Source: an uncultured Lachnospiraceae bacterium (lineage in GTDB: Bacteria; Bacillota; Clostridia; Lachnospirales; Lachnospiraceae). Taken from it: 59,541 bases of DNA. Below, piece by piece: positions 15,927 to 24,391 of the stretch. The number at the start of each line of letters is the position of its first letter. Within the stretch, counting starts at the first letter, position 1. A model generated the notes under the pieces. It was not told the DNA's origin. It worked only from the letters and a program-made list of their open reading frames with translations, and ran no database searches. Location: contig CAJUBP010000029.1 in the NCBI GenBank assembly GCA_910584585.1, positions 1 through 59,541 on the forward strand. The letters are read 5' to 3'. The position numbers and the translations under genes are program-made.

Positions 15927-17351
15927 TTATGAGTTCAGCAACTCCTGTTCCCAGTCTTTCAAATCCTTTTTCCAGTCTCTGCACAAATATTCCTGTTCCA
16001 GAGCAATTACTTTTTTCATGGCCTCCTGGCCGGGCGCGCCGATGGTCAAGCGCTTTTCCACACAGGTTTTCATGGAAACCGCTTCAAAAATATCCTCTTC
16101 AAACACAGGGCTGATGGCTTTCAGCTCTTCCAGAGACATGTCGTCAATGGCAATCTTTTTCTCAATACAATACAGGACAATCTGCCCCACAATTCCGTGG
16201 GCGTCCCGGAAAGGCACGCCATGATTCACCAGATAATCCGCCGCGTCTGTGGCATTGGTAAATCCGTTCTTCGCGCTTGCTTCCATCCGTTCTTTCTGAA
16301 ACTTCATGGTGGAGAGCATTCCTGTAAAAAGCGCAAGGCATCCTTTCACCGTATCCATAGCATCAAAGGTCAGCTCTTTATCCTCCTGCATATCTTTATT
16401 ATACGCCAACGGAATTCCCTTCATTGTGGTAAGCAGAGAAATCAGCGCCCCGTAGACCCGCCCTGTTTTTCCCCGGACAAGCTCCGCAATATCCGGGTTT
16501 TTCTTCTGGGGCATAATGCTGCTGCCGGTGCTGTAGGCGTCGTCAATTTCCACAAACTGGTACTCGTTGCTGTTCCAGAGAATCACTTCCTCCGAAAAAC
16601 GGCTTAAATGCATCATAACCGTAGACAGCGCGGACAAAAATTCAATCAGATAATCCCGATCGGAAACTCCGTCCATACTGTTTAAGGAAGGCCCGTCAAA
16701 TCCCAGTCTCCTGGCCGTATCATAACGATCCAAATCATAAGTAGTGCCTGCCAGAGCGCCGGAGCCTAAGGGACAGCAGTTCATTCTCCGGTAAATATCC
16801 TCCATGCGCTGCCGATCCCGCTTAAACATTTCAAAATAGGCGCCCAGATGGTGGGCCAGGGTTACCGGCTGGGCTTTCTGCAGATGGGTAAATCCCGGCA
16901 TATAGGTATCTGTATGATGTTCCATAATTGTTAAAATTACTTTTAATAATTCTTCCAGCAGTCCGTCCGTTTCCAGAACTTCCTGTCTGGTATAGAGCCG
17001 CATATCCAACGCAACCTGATCATTCCTGCTTCTTCCGGTATGCAGCTTCTTGCCGGTATCTCCCAGACGATCAATCAGCGTAGCTTCCACAAAACTATGA
17101 ATATCCTCGTATTCCTGGGAAATCTCCAGGGTTCCTGCCTCCACCTCCTGCAGGATTTCCTGAATGGCCGCTACAATCTCATTTGTCTCCTTTTCAGTGA
17201 GAATTCCCTGTTTTCCCAGCATTTTCACATGGGCAATGCTGCCTTCCATGTCCTGCCTGTAAAATTTCTTGTCAAATGATATGGACGCGTTAAAATTATA
17301 AACCAGCTGATCGGTTTCTTTCGTAAAGCGTCCGCCCCATAATTGTGCCAT
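15927..17351 (-). CDS. argH: Argininosuccinate lyase
   Basis: A 474-residue member of the fumarase/aspartase superfamily that cleaves argininosuccinate to arginine and fumarate. Hallmarks: N-terminal LWGGRFTKETDQL, HTGRSRNDQVALD, and the catalytic-serine signature GSSIMPQKKNPD. AGAGGT precedes the ATG. It sits six bases downstream of queH and so is co-transcribed with it, unlike the main arg cluster some 22 kb away. This leaves argH separated from argG, with which it is adjacent in many bacteria. Confidence 0.97.
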   Translation of the reverse strand: MAQLWGGRFTKETDQLVYNFNASISFDKKFYRQDMEGSIAHVKMLGKQGILTEKETNEIVAAIQEILQEVEAGTLEISQEYEDIHSFVEATLIDRLGDTGKKLHTGRSRNDQVALDMRLYTRQEVLETDGLLEELLKVILTIMEHHTDTYMPGFTHLQKAQPVTLAHHLGAYFEMFKRDRQRMEDIYRRMNCCPLGSGALAGTTYDLDRYDTARRLGFDGPSLNSMDGVSDRDYLIEFLSALSTVMMHLSRFSEEVILWNSNEYQFVEIDDAYSTGSSIMPQKKNPDIAELVRGKTGRVYGALISLLTTMKGIPLAYNKDMQEDKELTFDAMDTVKGCLALFTGMLSTMKFQKERMEASAKNGFTNATDAADYLVNHGVPFRDAHGIVGQIVLYCIEKKIAIDDMSLEELKAISPVFEEDIFEAVSMKTCVEKRLTIGAPGQEAMKKVIALEQEYLCRDWKKDLKDWEQELLNS

Positions 17352-17357
17352 AATTTC

Positions 17358-18029
17358 TTACCTCTTTCCACATTTGTATGTCATAAGCCTTTTCCGCTCT
17401 TCCATGGAAAAGACGCAGCCGCAGTAATCCTGCCGGTACATCTGATATTCCCTGGAAAGCTCTACAGAACGCTTGTAGCCCTCCCGTTTCTTAAAATCAG
17501 AAACAAGATAAGATACGCCGTATTCCTCTGCCAGCCTTTCTCCGATTTCATTGAGCTTCGCCGCGTTTTTCAGAGGGCTGATGGACAGGGTAGTAGTAAA
17601 GTAATCCATCCCAAGCTTCCTTGCATATTCCGCCGCTTCCCGCAGACGCAGCTCATAGCACCGGAAACACCGCTCTCCCCCTTCCGGCAATTGTTCCATT
17701 CCCCGGGCCATCCGGTAGAAGCTTTCCTTATCATACTTCCCTTCCAAAAATTCAATCTTATTATAATTTTCCTTCTTTCCCCGCTCAGATATATCTCTCC
17801 AAAACCGATCAATAAAATCTTTCTGCTCTTTTACCCGCTTGAAATATTCTTCCTCCGGATAAATATTCGGATTATAATAAAACACCGTAATCTGAAAATA
17901 CCGGGACAGATATTCCAGTACATAACTGCTGCAGGGCGCGCAGCAGCTGTGCAGAAACAAGCTGGGCGCCTGGGCCTGCCTGTCCAGGTTTTCGATTATC
18001 TGATCCAGTTCTTTCTGGTAATTCCTCAT
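17358..18029 (-). CDS. queH: Epoxyqueuosine reductase QueH
   Basis: A 223-residue protein with the QueH (former DUF208) cysteine pattern: HSCCAPCSS near residue 29, CFRCYELRL near the middle and DYCGCVFS near the end. These cysteines hold an Fe-S cluster and metal used in the last step of queuosine synthesis in tRNA. I choose the second of two adjacent ATGs (18029), which gives the AAAGGAG site better spacing; the first is at 18032. It runs into argH with a 6-bp gap. No other queuosine genes are nearby, as is usual for queH. Confidence 0.93.
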   Translation of the reverse strand: MRNYQKELDQIIENLDRQAQAPSLFLHSCCAPCSSYVLEYLSRYFQITVFYYNPNIYPEEEYFKRVKEQKDFIDRFWRDISERGKKENYNKIEFLEGKYDKESFYRMARGMEQLPEGGERCFRCYELRLREAAEYARKLGMDYFTTTLSISPLKNAAKLNEIGERLAEEYGVSYLVSDFKKREGYKRSVELSREYQMYRQDYCGCVFSMEERKRLMTYKCGKR

Positions 18030-18083
18030 CATTACTCCTTTTTCTACAGTTCCTGCAAAGGCTTCATATTGAAATACGAAAGT

Positions 18084-18154
18084 TAGGGCAGGATGTCCCT
18101 TTGCCGTACAAACTGGGCAACCTCCGGCAAACTAACTGCTGACTCCGGCTAAGG
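18084..18154. repeat. Dispersed repeat family 2, right-part copy
   Basis: The segment between queH and hemW matches 41952-42025 closely: GGCAGGAT..CCCTTTGCC, CAAACTGGGCA, TCCGGCAAACTAACTGCT and ACTCCG.CTAAG occur in the same order. The left part of the family (ending GCGAAC) is absent here. No ORF is supported. Confidence 0.8.
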
Positions 18155-18163
18155 ATAAGATTT

Positions 18164-19351
18164 TCACAGAAGAAATTGGCTGAGAACATAATTGCTGACC
18201 AAAATCCCCTCTTCTGTCAGACAAATCCGTCCCGCCTTCTGCAGCAGCATGCCTTCCCGGCAAAGTTTCTGCAGCGCTGTTCCATACACGCCTTCCAGTT
18301 CCAGTTCAAACTGTTTTTCGAATTCTTCCCTGGATATCCCATCTGTCATGCGAAGGCCAAGAAACATAAATTCCTCCATCTGCTGATTCTTTCCCAGCAC
18401 AGTTATATTTTCTTTTCCAAACTCAGGGCACCGGTTCAGATATTCTTCCAGGCTTCCGGTATTGGAAAATCTCCTCTCTTCCATCAGCGAAGAACTGCCA
18501 AGGCCAAGGCCAAGATAAGGAACTCTTTGCCAGTATCCGATATTATGGCGGCATTCTTTGAAAGGCCTGGCATAATTGGAAATCTCATAACGGCGGTATC
18601 CTTTTTCCGCAAGCATCTGTCCCGTCAGCTGATACATCTCCTGCTCCGTTTCTTCCTCCGGCAGATACCGGGGATGTTCCCCCTGTTCCCTGCGCCTTGC
18701 GTCCTGCCCGTAGATTTCATGAAAGGGCGTTCCTTCTTCCACCATCAGGCTGTAGGCGGAAATATGCTCCGGACGCAGTTCCATTACTTTTTTTAATGTA
18801 TATTCCCAATCTTTTGTTTTTTGCCCTGGAAGCGCTGATATTAAATCTACATTTATATTTTCAAATCCCATTTTGCGAGCCAGATCGTAATTCTCCAAAA
18901 ACTGCTCATAGGTGTGAATACGGCCCAAAAGCTGCAGTTCCCGGTTCACTGCCGACTGCAGCCCAATACTCAGGCGGTTGACGCCCGAACGCTGATAAAA
19001 CAACAGCTTCTGTCTGTCTAACGTTCCCGGATTGCATTCTATGGTAATCTCCGCGTCTGCGTCCACCTGAAAGGAGTTTCTTATGGCCTCCATCAGTTCC
19101 GCAATCTGAACCCCTACCAGAAGGGAAGGCGTGCCCCCGCCGAAAAACACAGTGGAAACCTGGTATTCTTTGCACTGCTCACCCTTCTGCCTGATTTCTT
19201 CCAACAGACAATTTACATAATGCCTGCGGACTTCCTCTTTTGCGGGCATTGAAAGAAAATCGCAGTAATTGCATTTTTGTATACAAAACGGAATATGAAG
19301 GTACAGTTCCAATTCCTTTCGGGTTCTGTGAACTTTTTCCATCTTTCCCAT
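18164..19351 (-). CDS. hemW: Radical SAM heme chaperone HemW
   Basis: About 395 residues. The radical SAM motif CIQKCNYCDF lies near the N-terminus, followed by FFGGGTPSLL and the HemN-like segment GVNRLSIGLQS. The C-terminal winged-helix region ends in GILVSNYVLSQFL. It lacks the N-terminal extension of true coproporphyrinogen oxidases, and the CxxxCxxC context is typical of HemW, which inserts heme. The start is uncertain: in-frame ATGs at 19372 (inside the lepA end), 19351 and 19342 all have weak ribosome sites; I use 19351. It is coupled to lepA, an arrangement known from Bacillus. Confidence 0.92.
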   Translation of the reverse strand: MGKMEKVHRTRKELELYLHIPFCIQKCNYCDFLSMPAKEEVRRHYVNCLLEEIRQKGEQCKEYQVSTVFFGGGTPSLLVGVQIAELMEAIRNSFQVDADAEITIECNPGTLDRQKLLFYQRSGVNRLSIGLQSAVNRELQLLGRIHTYEQFLENYDLARKMGFENINVDLISALPGQKTKDWEYTLKKVMELRPEHISAYSLMVEEGTPFHEIYGQDARRREQGEHPRYLPEEETEQEMYQLTGQMLAEKGYRRYEISNYARPFKECRHNIGYWQRVPYLGLGLGSSSLMEERRFSNTGSLEEYLNRCPEFGKENITVLGKNQQMEEFMFLGLRMTDGISREEFEKQFELELEGVYGTALQKLCREGMLLQKAGRICLTEEGILVSNYVLSQFLL

Positions 19352-19361
19352 GTGTGCAGCC

Positions 19362-21176
19362 CTACTTATCATCCAGCTTCAGCACGCTCATAAAAGCTTT
19401 CTGGGGAATCTCCACATTTCCAATCTGGCGCATCCGCTTCTTGCCCTCTTTCTGCTTCTCTAACAGCTTCCTCTTTCTGCTGATATCGCCGCCGTAACAC
19501 TTTGCAAGCACATCTTTGCGCATAGCTTTTACAGTTTCCCGGGCAATGACCTTGCTGCCGATGGCCGCCTGAATGGGGATCTCAAAGAGATGCCTTGGAA
19601 TCTCTTCTTTCAGCTTCTCGCACATCTTCCGGCCCCGTTCATAAGCTGTTCCGCTGTGGACAATAAAGGACAAAGCGTCCACTTCCTCCTTATTAATCAG
19701 AATATCCAGCTTCACCAGTTCGGAACGGGCATATCCCTTCATCTCATAGTCAAAGGAAGCATATCCTCTGGAACGGGATTTCAGCGCGTCAAAAAAGTCG
19801 TAAATAATCTCATTTAACGGAAGCTCATATTTCAGCAATGCCCGGGTTTCTTCCATATATTCCATGCTGATGTAGGTTCCCCGCCGTTCCTGGCACAAAT
19901 CCATAATAGCGCCTATATATTCGCTGGTTACCATAATTTCCGCGCTGACCACCGGCTCTTCCATATATTCGATTTCCGCAGGATCCGGAAGATTGGAAGG
20001 ATTGGTCAGTTCAATCACTTCCCCGTTGGTCTTATAGACTTTATAAATTACTCCCGGAGCTGTGGTGACCAGATCCAGATTATATTCCCGCTCCAGCCGT
20101 TCCTGAATGATTTCCAAATGGAGCAGCCCCAAGAATCCGCACCGGAAACCAAACCCCAACGCAATGGAAGTCTCAGGCTCAAACTGAAGGGCTGCGTCAT
20201 TTAGCTGCAGTTTCTCCAGCGCATCCCGCAGATCCGGATATTTTGCCCCGTCTGCCGGATACATCCCGCAGTAAACCATGGAATTTACTTTCTTATAGCC
20301 AGGCAAAGGTTCCCTGCAGGGGCGCTTTGCGTCTGTTATGGTGTCTCCCACCTGGGTATCCCGGACATTTTTCAGGCTGGCAGTCAGGTAGCCCACCATG
20401 CCGGCGCTTAATTCTTCACAGGGGATAAACTGACCTGCGCCGAAATATCCCACTTCCACCACCTCGGCAGTTGCGCCTGTGGCCATCATCTGAATGGTTG
20501 TCCCAGGTTTTACCCGGCCTTCTTTCAGACGGCAGAACACAATCACGCCCTTGTAGGAATCATACACCGAGTCGAAAATCAAGGCCTGCAGCGGGTGATC
20601 CGGGCTTCCTCCCGGCGCTGGAATCTTCTCTACGATCTGCTCTAACACCTCTTCAATATTCAGTCCTGTCTTTGCGGAAATCTGAGGGGCTTCCTGCGCT
20701 TCCAAACCGATCACGTCCTCGATTTCCTCAATGACACGCTCTGGATCCGCGCTGGGCAGATCTATCTTGTTGATCACTGGAAGCACGTCCAGATCATGAT
20801 CCAGCGCAAGATACACATTGGCCAGCGTCTGGGCCTCAATCCCCTGAGCCGCATCCACCACAAGAATGGCCCCGTCGCAGGCCGCCAGGCTTCTGGACAC
20901 TTCGTAGTTAAAATCCACATGCCCCGGCGTGTCAATCAGGTTAAAAATATATTCCTCTCCGTCTTTTGCCTGATACACAATGCGGACGGTCTGAGCCTTG
21001 ATGGTGATGCCCCTCTCCCGCTCCAGTTCCATATTATCCAGCACCTGAGCCTGCATTTCCCGGCTGGTCAAGAGCCCTGTTTTCTCAATAATCCGATCTG
21101 CCAGTGTTGATTTTCCATGATCTATATGGGCAATAATGCAAAAATTTCTGATTTTACTTTGATCAATCGCTGCCAT
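19362..21176 (-). CDS. lepA: Translation elongation factor 4 (LepA)
   Basis: A 604-residue ribosome-dependent GTPase with all G motifs: AHIDHGKSTL (G1), DTPGHVDF (G3) and NKIDLPSADP (G4), then EF-G-like domains II, III and V and the LepA-specific C-terminal domain (IGSKVIARETVKAMRKDVLAKCYGGD, of which RKDVLAKCYGGD is diagnostic). EF4 back-translocates stalled ribosomes. The length is normal. The AGGAGG upstream lies 14 bases from the ATG, farther than usual. Downstream hemW overlaps or nearly overlaps. A family 1 hairpin repeat and a degraded island separate it from corA and spoIIP upstream. Confidence 0.97.
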   Translation of the reverse strand: MAAIDQSKIRNFCIIAHIDHGKSTLADRIIEKTGLLTSREMQAQVLDNMELERERGITIKAQTVRIVYQAKDGEEYIFNLIDTPGHVDFNYEVSRSLAACDGAILVVDAAQGIEAQTLANVYLALDHDLDVLPVINKIDLPSADPERVIEEIEDVIGLEAQEAPQISAKTGLNIEEVLEQIVEKIPAPGGSPDHPLQALIFDSVYDSYKGVIVFCRLKEGRVKPGTTIQMMATGATAEVVEVGYFGAGQFIPCEELSAGMVGYLTASLKNVRDTQVGDTITDAKRPCREPLPGYKKVNSMVYCGMYPADGAKYPDLRDALEKLQLNDAALQFEPETSIALGFGFRCGFLGLLHLEIIQERLEREYNLDLVTTAPGVIYKVYKTNGEVIELTNPSNLPDPAEIEYMEEPVVSAEIMVTSEYIGAIMDLCQERRGTYISMEYMEETRALLKYELPLNEIIYDFFDALKSRSRGYASFDYEMKGYARSELVKLDILINKEEVDALSFIVHSGTAYERGRKMCEKLKEEIPRHLFEIPIQAAIGSKVIARETVKAMRKDVLAKCYGGDISRKRKLLEKQKEGKKRMRQIGNVEIPQKAFMSVLKLDDK

Positions 21177-21241
21177 AATCTTTTCATAATCCTCCTGTTT
21201 TCATAATCCTTTTAACAGTATATACTTTCTGGGATCTATTC

Positions 21242-21466
21242 GCAATCTTTTTTTGCGGAAAGCGGTTACAGACGTAACCGTTCAGTCCAAGACTTTGCGC
21301 TTGCTGCAAAGTCTGTGAGAATGTGTAAATTATGTCAAAAGGGAATCTGCCCCTCGCCGAAGGCGACTTGGAATGGGCAGATTTCGTAACAGTGAAGCCG
21401 AAGGTTGAACTGTTACTTACAGGCGTCAAATAAGCCTGCCTTGTCACTTGTCTGGTGAAGGCAGGC
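21242..21466. repeat. Compound nested-hairpin repeat, family 1 copy B
   Basis: In plus orientation the modules are GGTTAC-AGAC-GTAACC; AGACTTTGC/GCAAAGTCT (21290-21298 with 21306-21314); CTGCCC/GGGCAG enclosing TCGCC-GAA-GGCGA (about 21347-21380); and GTAACAGT/ACTGTTAC enclosing AGCC-GAA-GGTT (21386-21416). A further 9-bp hairpin follows at 21434-21466. The minus strand of 2680-2808 has the same modules in the same order with different paired bases. An 87-codon minus-strand frame (21184-21447) lies inside this element and is rejected as a gene. Confidence 0.85.
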
Positions 21467-21603
21467 CTGATCCTTTACTATAATTCCCATTTTCTGGATT
21501 GCAGGAACGGAAAGTACCGGAAACCCTTTCTTTTCTTTTGCAGTTAAGTGGTTCCCTGTGGAACCTAAGATATACGGTTATAGAACAAAGGTCACAAATA
21601 AAT

Positions 21604-21819
21604 TCACAAAATCCCATACTTTCTAAAAATACAGTTCAAATCCTCCCTGCTGATTTTCCCTGCCAGATAATACGCTTTAACACTCGCCTCAACTGCTTCA
21701 AAGAATATATCAAAATGAAGCCAATCGTCCGCATCATAATATTCCCGCAATTCCGCAAAATCACGCTGCAATCCTTCTGGCAAATCCTCCCGCAATTTTA
21801 TCGCGTCGTCAATAAACAT
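21604..21819 (-). CDS. Small conserved-looking protein beside a HipA-like remnant
   Basis: A 71-residue acidic, mostly alpha-helical protein starting MFIDDAIKLREDLPEGLQRDF, with AGAAGGTG ahead of the ATG. It has no membrane segment and no cysteine motif. I do not recognise the family with certainty. It lies about 108 bp downstream of a truncated HipA/CtkA-like kinase gene on the same strand. Small proteins of this kind can follow such kinases, so it may be the leftover partner of a toxin-like module. Confidence 0.5.
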   Translation of the reverse strand: MFIDDAIKLREDLPEGLQRDFAELREYYDADDWLHFDIFFEAVEASVKAYYLAGKISREDLNCIFRKYGIL

Positions 21820-21927
21820 CTATCTGCACCTTCTTTCTTCTCTGGATTTTATCTGCCTTTCTGCTCGCGTTTCTTACTCCGTGATCTTATGACACGTTGG
21901 CTCTAGCATTTTTTCACCATCCCATTT

Positions 21928-22290
21928 TTAGTTCAGACAATTTCCATTATCATAAACAGGTGCCAGTTCCTTTTTCCCATTCTCTCTGACAATAATGCCC
22001 CAATTACTGTTATTGCGGTCAGTATTGCCAATCAGAGCATCTACCACAAACATATTCCAGAAATGCTCCTGTACCAAATCCAGTCCTTTCAGAAACGGAT
22101 GCTCCTGTATGGTCATTAAAATTTCATACAAATCCACACCGACGCCGTTCGTTTCATTTCCACTGGAATCCAGAAATGGCGGATCAAAAGTTACCTTTAT
22201 CTTATCAAACTCATATAGTTTGTCACCATCCTCTAAAAAATCGCCACATGCTACAACTGTCTTTTCGTTTTGGAAACCTAACACCGTCAA
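21928..22290 (-). pseudogene. HipA/CtkA-like kinase fragment
   Basis: The 120-codon frame has the HipA-family catalytic segment FVVDALIGNTDRNNSNWGII and the following LAPVYDNG (normally continuing APVYDCGSSL). Only the middle of the kinase is present: no in-frame ATG with a ribosome site exists (the first codon is TTG, with a stop just upstream), the N-terminal lobe is missing, and a stop falls right after VYDNGNCLN, removing the C-terminal lobe. Full members have about 300 residues. A possible promoter (TTGTGC, 17 bp, TATAAT) lies near 22350. I read it as a decayed toxin-like kinase. Confidence 0.65.
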
Positions 22291-22512
22291 CCATCTGCAT
22301 CGCTACCACCTCATGTCTCTAGCGGAAACAGGATAACTTCCCGTCTCCGTATATCTCATTCTACATTCCATTATAAACACTTTTACCGAGAAGCACAACA
22401 AAGGATTTTATTCGTATTCCCTGCGAATCTTCGTCATCTTTGCAACAGAAGTTTCCGGCTAGAAATTAAGAAAGTATTACTTTCTTTGGAACTCTGACAG
22501 CCATAGCACACT

Positions 22513-22719
22513 TTAACTCATCTTCAGGTCCGAAAAAGATACTCTTAAACATTCCTTTATATATGGGAACCGTTCTGCTGTAAGTTTGACGCAATAGACG
22601 GTCTCTCCAAATCCTCCATGGCCGAGCATCGTCTTCATATATGAAAGATAGGCCATAAGGTCTTTTCCCTCATCTGTCCAGGCTGTATCCAACCATACTC
22701 TAAAAAGTATCCAGGCCAC
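22513..22719 (-). pseudogene. Tyrosine recombinase C-terminal fragment
   Basis: The 68-codon frame contains EGKDLMAYLSYMKTMLGHGG and then ETVYCVKLTAERFPYI, matching the last catalytic box of small transposon-type tyrosine recombinases (LGHxxxxxTxxY, then a LTAE-FP-I tail). The nucleophile tyrosine is probably the Y of TVYCVKL. The earlier Arg-Lys-His-Arg boxes are absent, and the frame begins at the T-run of an upstream terminator, so this is a remnant. Confidence 0.5.
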
Positions 22720-22763
22720 AAAAACAGCCCTGCATTGCCCACTCCAGTGCCAGGCGGGGCTGT
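22716..22763 (-). terminator. Rho-independent terminator of the ribbon-helix-helix gene
   Basis: On the minus strand ACAGCCC (22763-22757) pairs with GGGCTGT (22730-22724) and is followed by TTTTTGTGG. It starts about 22 bp after the stop of the small gene at 22785. Confidence 0.75.
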
Positions 22764-22784
22764 AATTTCTAACCAGATGGAGTA

Positions 22785-22961
22785 CTAATTATTTTCTTTT
22801 TTTTCGGTATTTGCTAATGCGTATTCAATACATTGGATAACAACTTTATTAAATGACATTTGGTTTTCATTTGCCAAAGTTTGAACTTTATCTATTAAAT
22901 CCTTAGGCAAACGCAGCGATTTATTTTCATATTCTACATACTCTTTTTTTAGTATAAACAT
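22785..22961 (-). CDS. Ribbon-helix-helix small DNA-binding protein
   Basis: A 58-residue protein. Its core SLRLPKDLIDKVQTLANENQ and the following MSFNKVVIQCIEYAL fit a ribbon-helix-helix fold: a short strand (SLRL), then two helices with a turn at NQMS. Such proteins are antitoxins or plasmid/phage repressors. AGAGGTGATAGGAA precedes the ATG, and a clear terminator follows. No partner toxin is adjacent: downstream is a recombinase fragment, upstream is corA. It is AT-rich compared with its neighbours, which fits the degraded-island setting. Too short for standard gene length cut-offs but well supported. Confidence 0.7.
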   Translation of the reverse strand: MFILKKEYVEYENKSLRLPKDLIDKVQTLANENQMSFNKVVIQCIEYALANTEKKENN

Positions 22962-23076
22962 TTCCTATCACCTCTTGTTTTTATTGTAATATAAAGTACA
23001 GTGTGATGATATGTTATAAGAATATTATGTTTTATAATGATAATTATATTGAAACGCCCTATCCCCGCCCTAATTG

Positions 23077-24255
23077 TCAAAACAGCTTCTTCTTCTTAAA
23101 AAACCAGATACACACCAGAATCACCAATACGCTTAATCCCCCGGCAAAAGCGTACCCGTATTTCCAGCCAAGTTCCGGCATCCCTGTAAAATTCATCCCG
23201 TACCAGCCCGCAATCAGTGACAGGGGCATAAACACCGTGGTCACCGTGGTAAATACTTTCATAATCCTGTTCTGTTCATAAGACAAGGCCGCGTCCAGCG
23301 CCTCCCGGATATGCACCAGTTCTTCATAAAGAAACTGCGTCTCTTCCGTCAGCCCCTTCAGCTTATTTTCATAGACGCGAAAAAAACAGGCAGATTCCTC
23401 CGTTAAAACCTGCTCCTGCCCCTCATTCTTTTTCTGTTCCAGACCATTAATTCCTTCTATCACATTTAAAAACCGGCCGTAATCATTTTTCCAAACCGTA
23501 AGGGTCCGCTTGCATTCAAAAATATTGCGGTTCCGATCCCGGCTGATTCTGCCGCTGACAATCTCTCGCTCCAGTTCAATCAGATACCGCTCCATCTTTT
23601 CCGTTTTCTGCCGGCCGCATTCCAAAATCCGCTCAAAAAACTGTTCCAGTCCCTCCTCCATCTCTAAGCCGCCAGGCCCGCGGCCTTCTGAGCTTTGGCC
23701 GCCTGCCTCCTGGCTCTCTGCAGTTTTGCGCGCGGTTCTTGACGGCGCCTCCAGAACTTTCCACCCGGCTGTTTCACAGCTCTTCCCCGGCTGTTCTTCC
23801 CCGTCCCACAGTTTTGCTGGAGGAAACAGGCCGCCCTCATCCTCTATAACGGCCAGGATAAACTCTTCTTTTCCCAGCAAAAACGCGGCAAGGCTTGCCC
23901 TGTTTTCCGGATTCTGGCCTCCATGAAAACTGAACGCGCCGTACAGAAAGCCCTCTGCCAGCTTCACCCCGGACCAATAAACCGGATCCAGCCTGCAAAT
24001 GGACTGAAACAACAGCTCTTCCCGGCTGTCACGGACTTTTTCTTCCAATTGCGCCAGACTTATCACCTGTACTTTCTTATCCCCATATTTTTTCGCCTTT
24101 CCATCCCCTTTTCCTGGCATATCCCCTTTGCGTCTTTCCTCTGGCATATCCCTTTTATGCCTCTTCTCCGACATATCCCCTTTGCTCCTTTCCTCCGGCA
24201 TATCTCCTTTGCTCCTTTTCTCCGGCATATCTCCTTTGCTCCTTTTCTCCGGCAT
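23077..24255 (-). CDS. corA: CorA-family magnesium/divalent cation transporter
   Basis: Up to 392 residues. The C-terminus has two membrane helices with the CorA signature YGMNFTGMPELGW between them (FTTVTTVFMPLSLIAG, then the last helix ending FFKKKKLF). The long N-terminal cytoplasmic domain includes a poorly conserved proline/glycine/serine-rich stretch (around TAESQEAGGQSSEGRGPGG) and a coiled-coil region before the membrane. The first 45 codons are five units of a 9-residue repeat (MPEKRSKGD type), each starting with Met, so initiation could occur at 24255 or at ATGs at 24228, 24201, 24174, 24147 or 24120. It transports Mg2+ or a related ion. It lies between spoIIP and the degraded island. 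Confidence 0.88.
   Translation of the reverse strand: MPEKRSKGDMPEKRSKGDMPEERSKGDMSEKRHKRDMPEERRKGDMPGKGDGKAKKYGDKKVQVISLAQLEEKVRDSREELLFQSICRLDPVYWSGVKLAEGFLYGAFSFHGGQNPENRASLAAFLLGKEEFILAVIEDEGGLFPPAKLWDGEEQPGKSCETAGWKVLEAPSRTARKTAESQEAGGQSSEGRGPGGLEMEEGLEQFFERILECGRQKTEKMERYLIELEREIVSGRISRDRNRNIFECKRTLTVWKNDYGRFLNVIEGINGLEQKKNEGQEQVLTEESACFFRVYENKLKGLTEETQFLYEELVHIREALDAALSYEQNRIMKVFTTVTTVFMPLSLIAGWYGMNFTGMPELGWKYGYAFAGGLSVLVILVCIWFFKKKKLF
24121..24255 (-). repeat. Five in-frame 27-bp tandem repeats with SD-ATG in each unit
   Basis: Minus-strand ATGs at 24255, 24228, 24201, 24174 and 24147 are spaced 27 bp apart, and the sixth ATG at 24120 ends the array. Each unit carries AGGAG about ten bases, and usually GGAG or GGGG two bases, ahead of the next ATG. 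The units are translated as MPEKRSKGD-like nonapeptides. Confidence 0.95.
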
Positions 24256-24274
24256 ATCTTTTCACACCCTTTTT

Positions 24275-24391
24275 CCTGATTTAGCTATGTACCTTTTGTC
24301 AGCTTTCCCTTATCCTGATTTAGCTATGTACCTTTTGTCAGCTTTCCCTTATCCTGATTTAGCTATATATCTGACATCCGCTTTCCCTTAT
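24275..24391. repeat. Three tandem 39-bp repeats covering the spoIIP stop codon
   Basis: Units start at 24275, 24314 and 24353, exactly 39 bp apart. The first two are nearly identical; the third (24353-24391) carries the spoIIP stop (24388-24390) and diverges in its middle. The array fills the gap between spoIIP and corA. Confidence 0.95.

Noticed and set aside
21184..21447. 87-codon minus-strand frame upstream of lepA
   Set aside because: Lies within the nested-hairpin repeat; composition dictated by palindromes.
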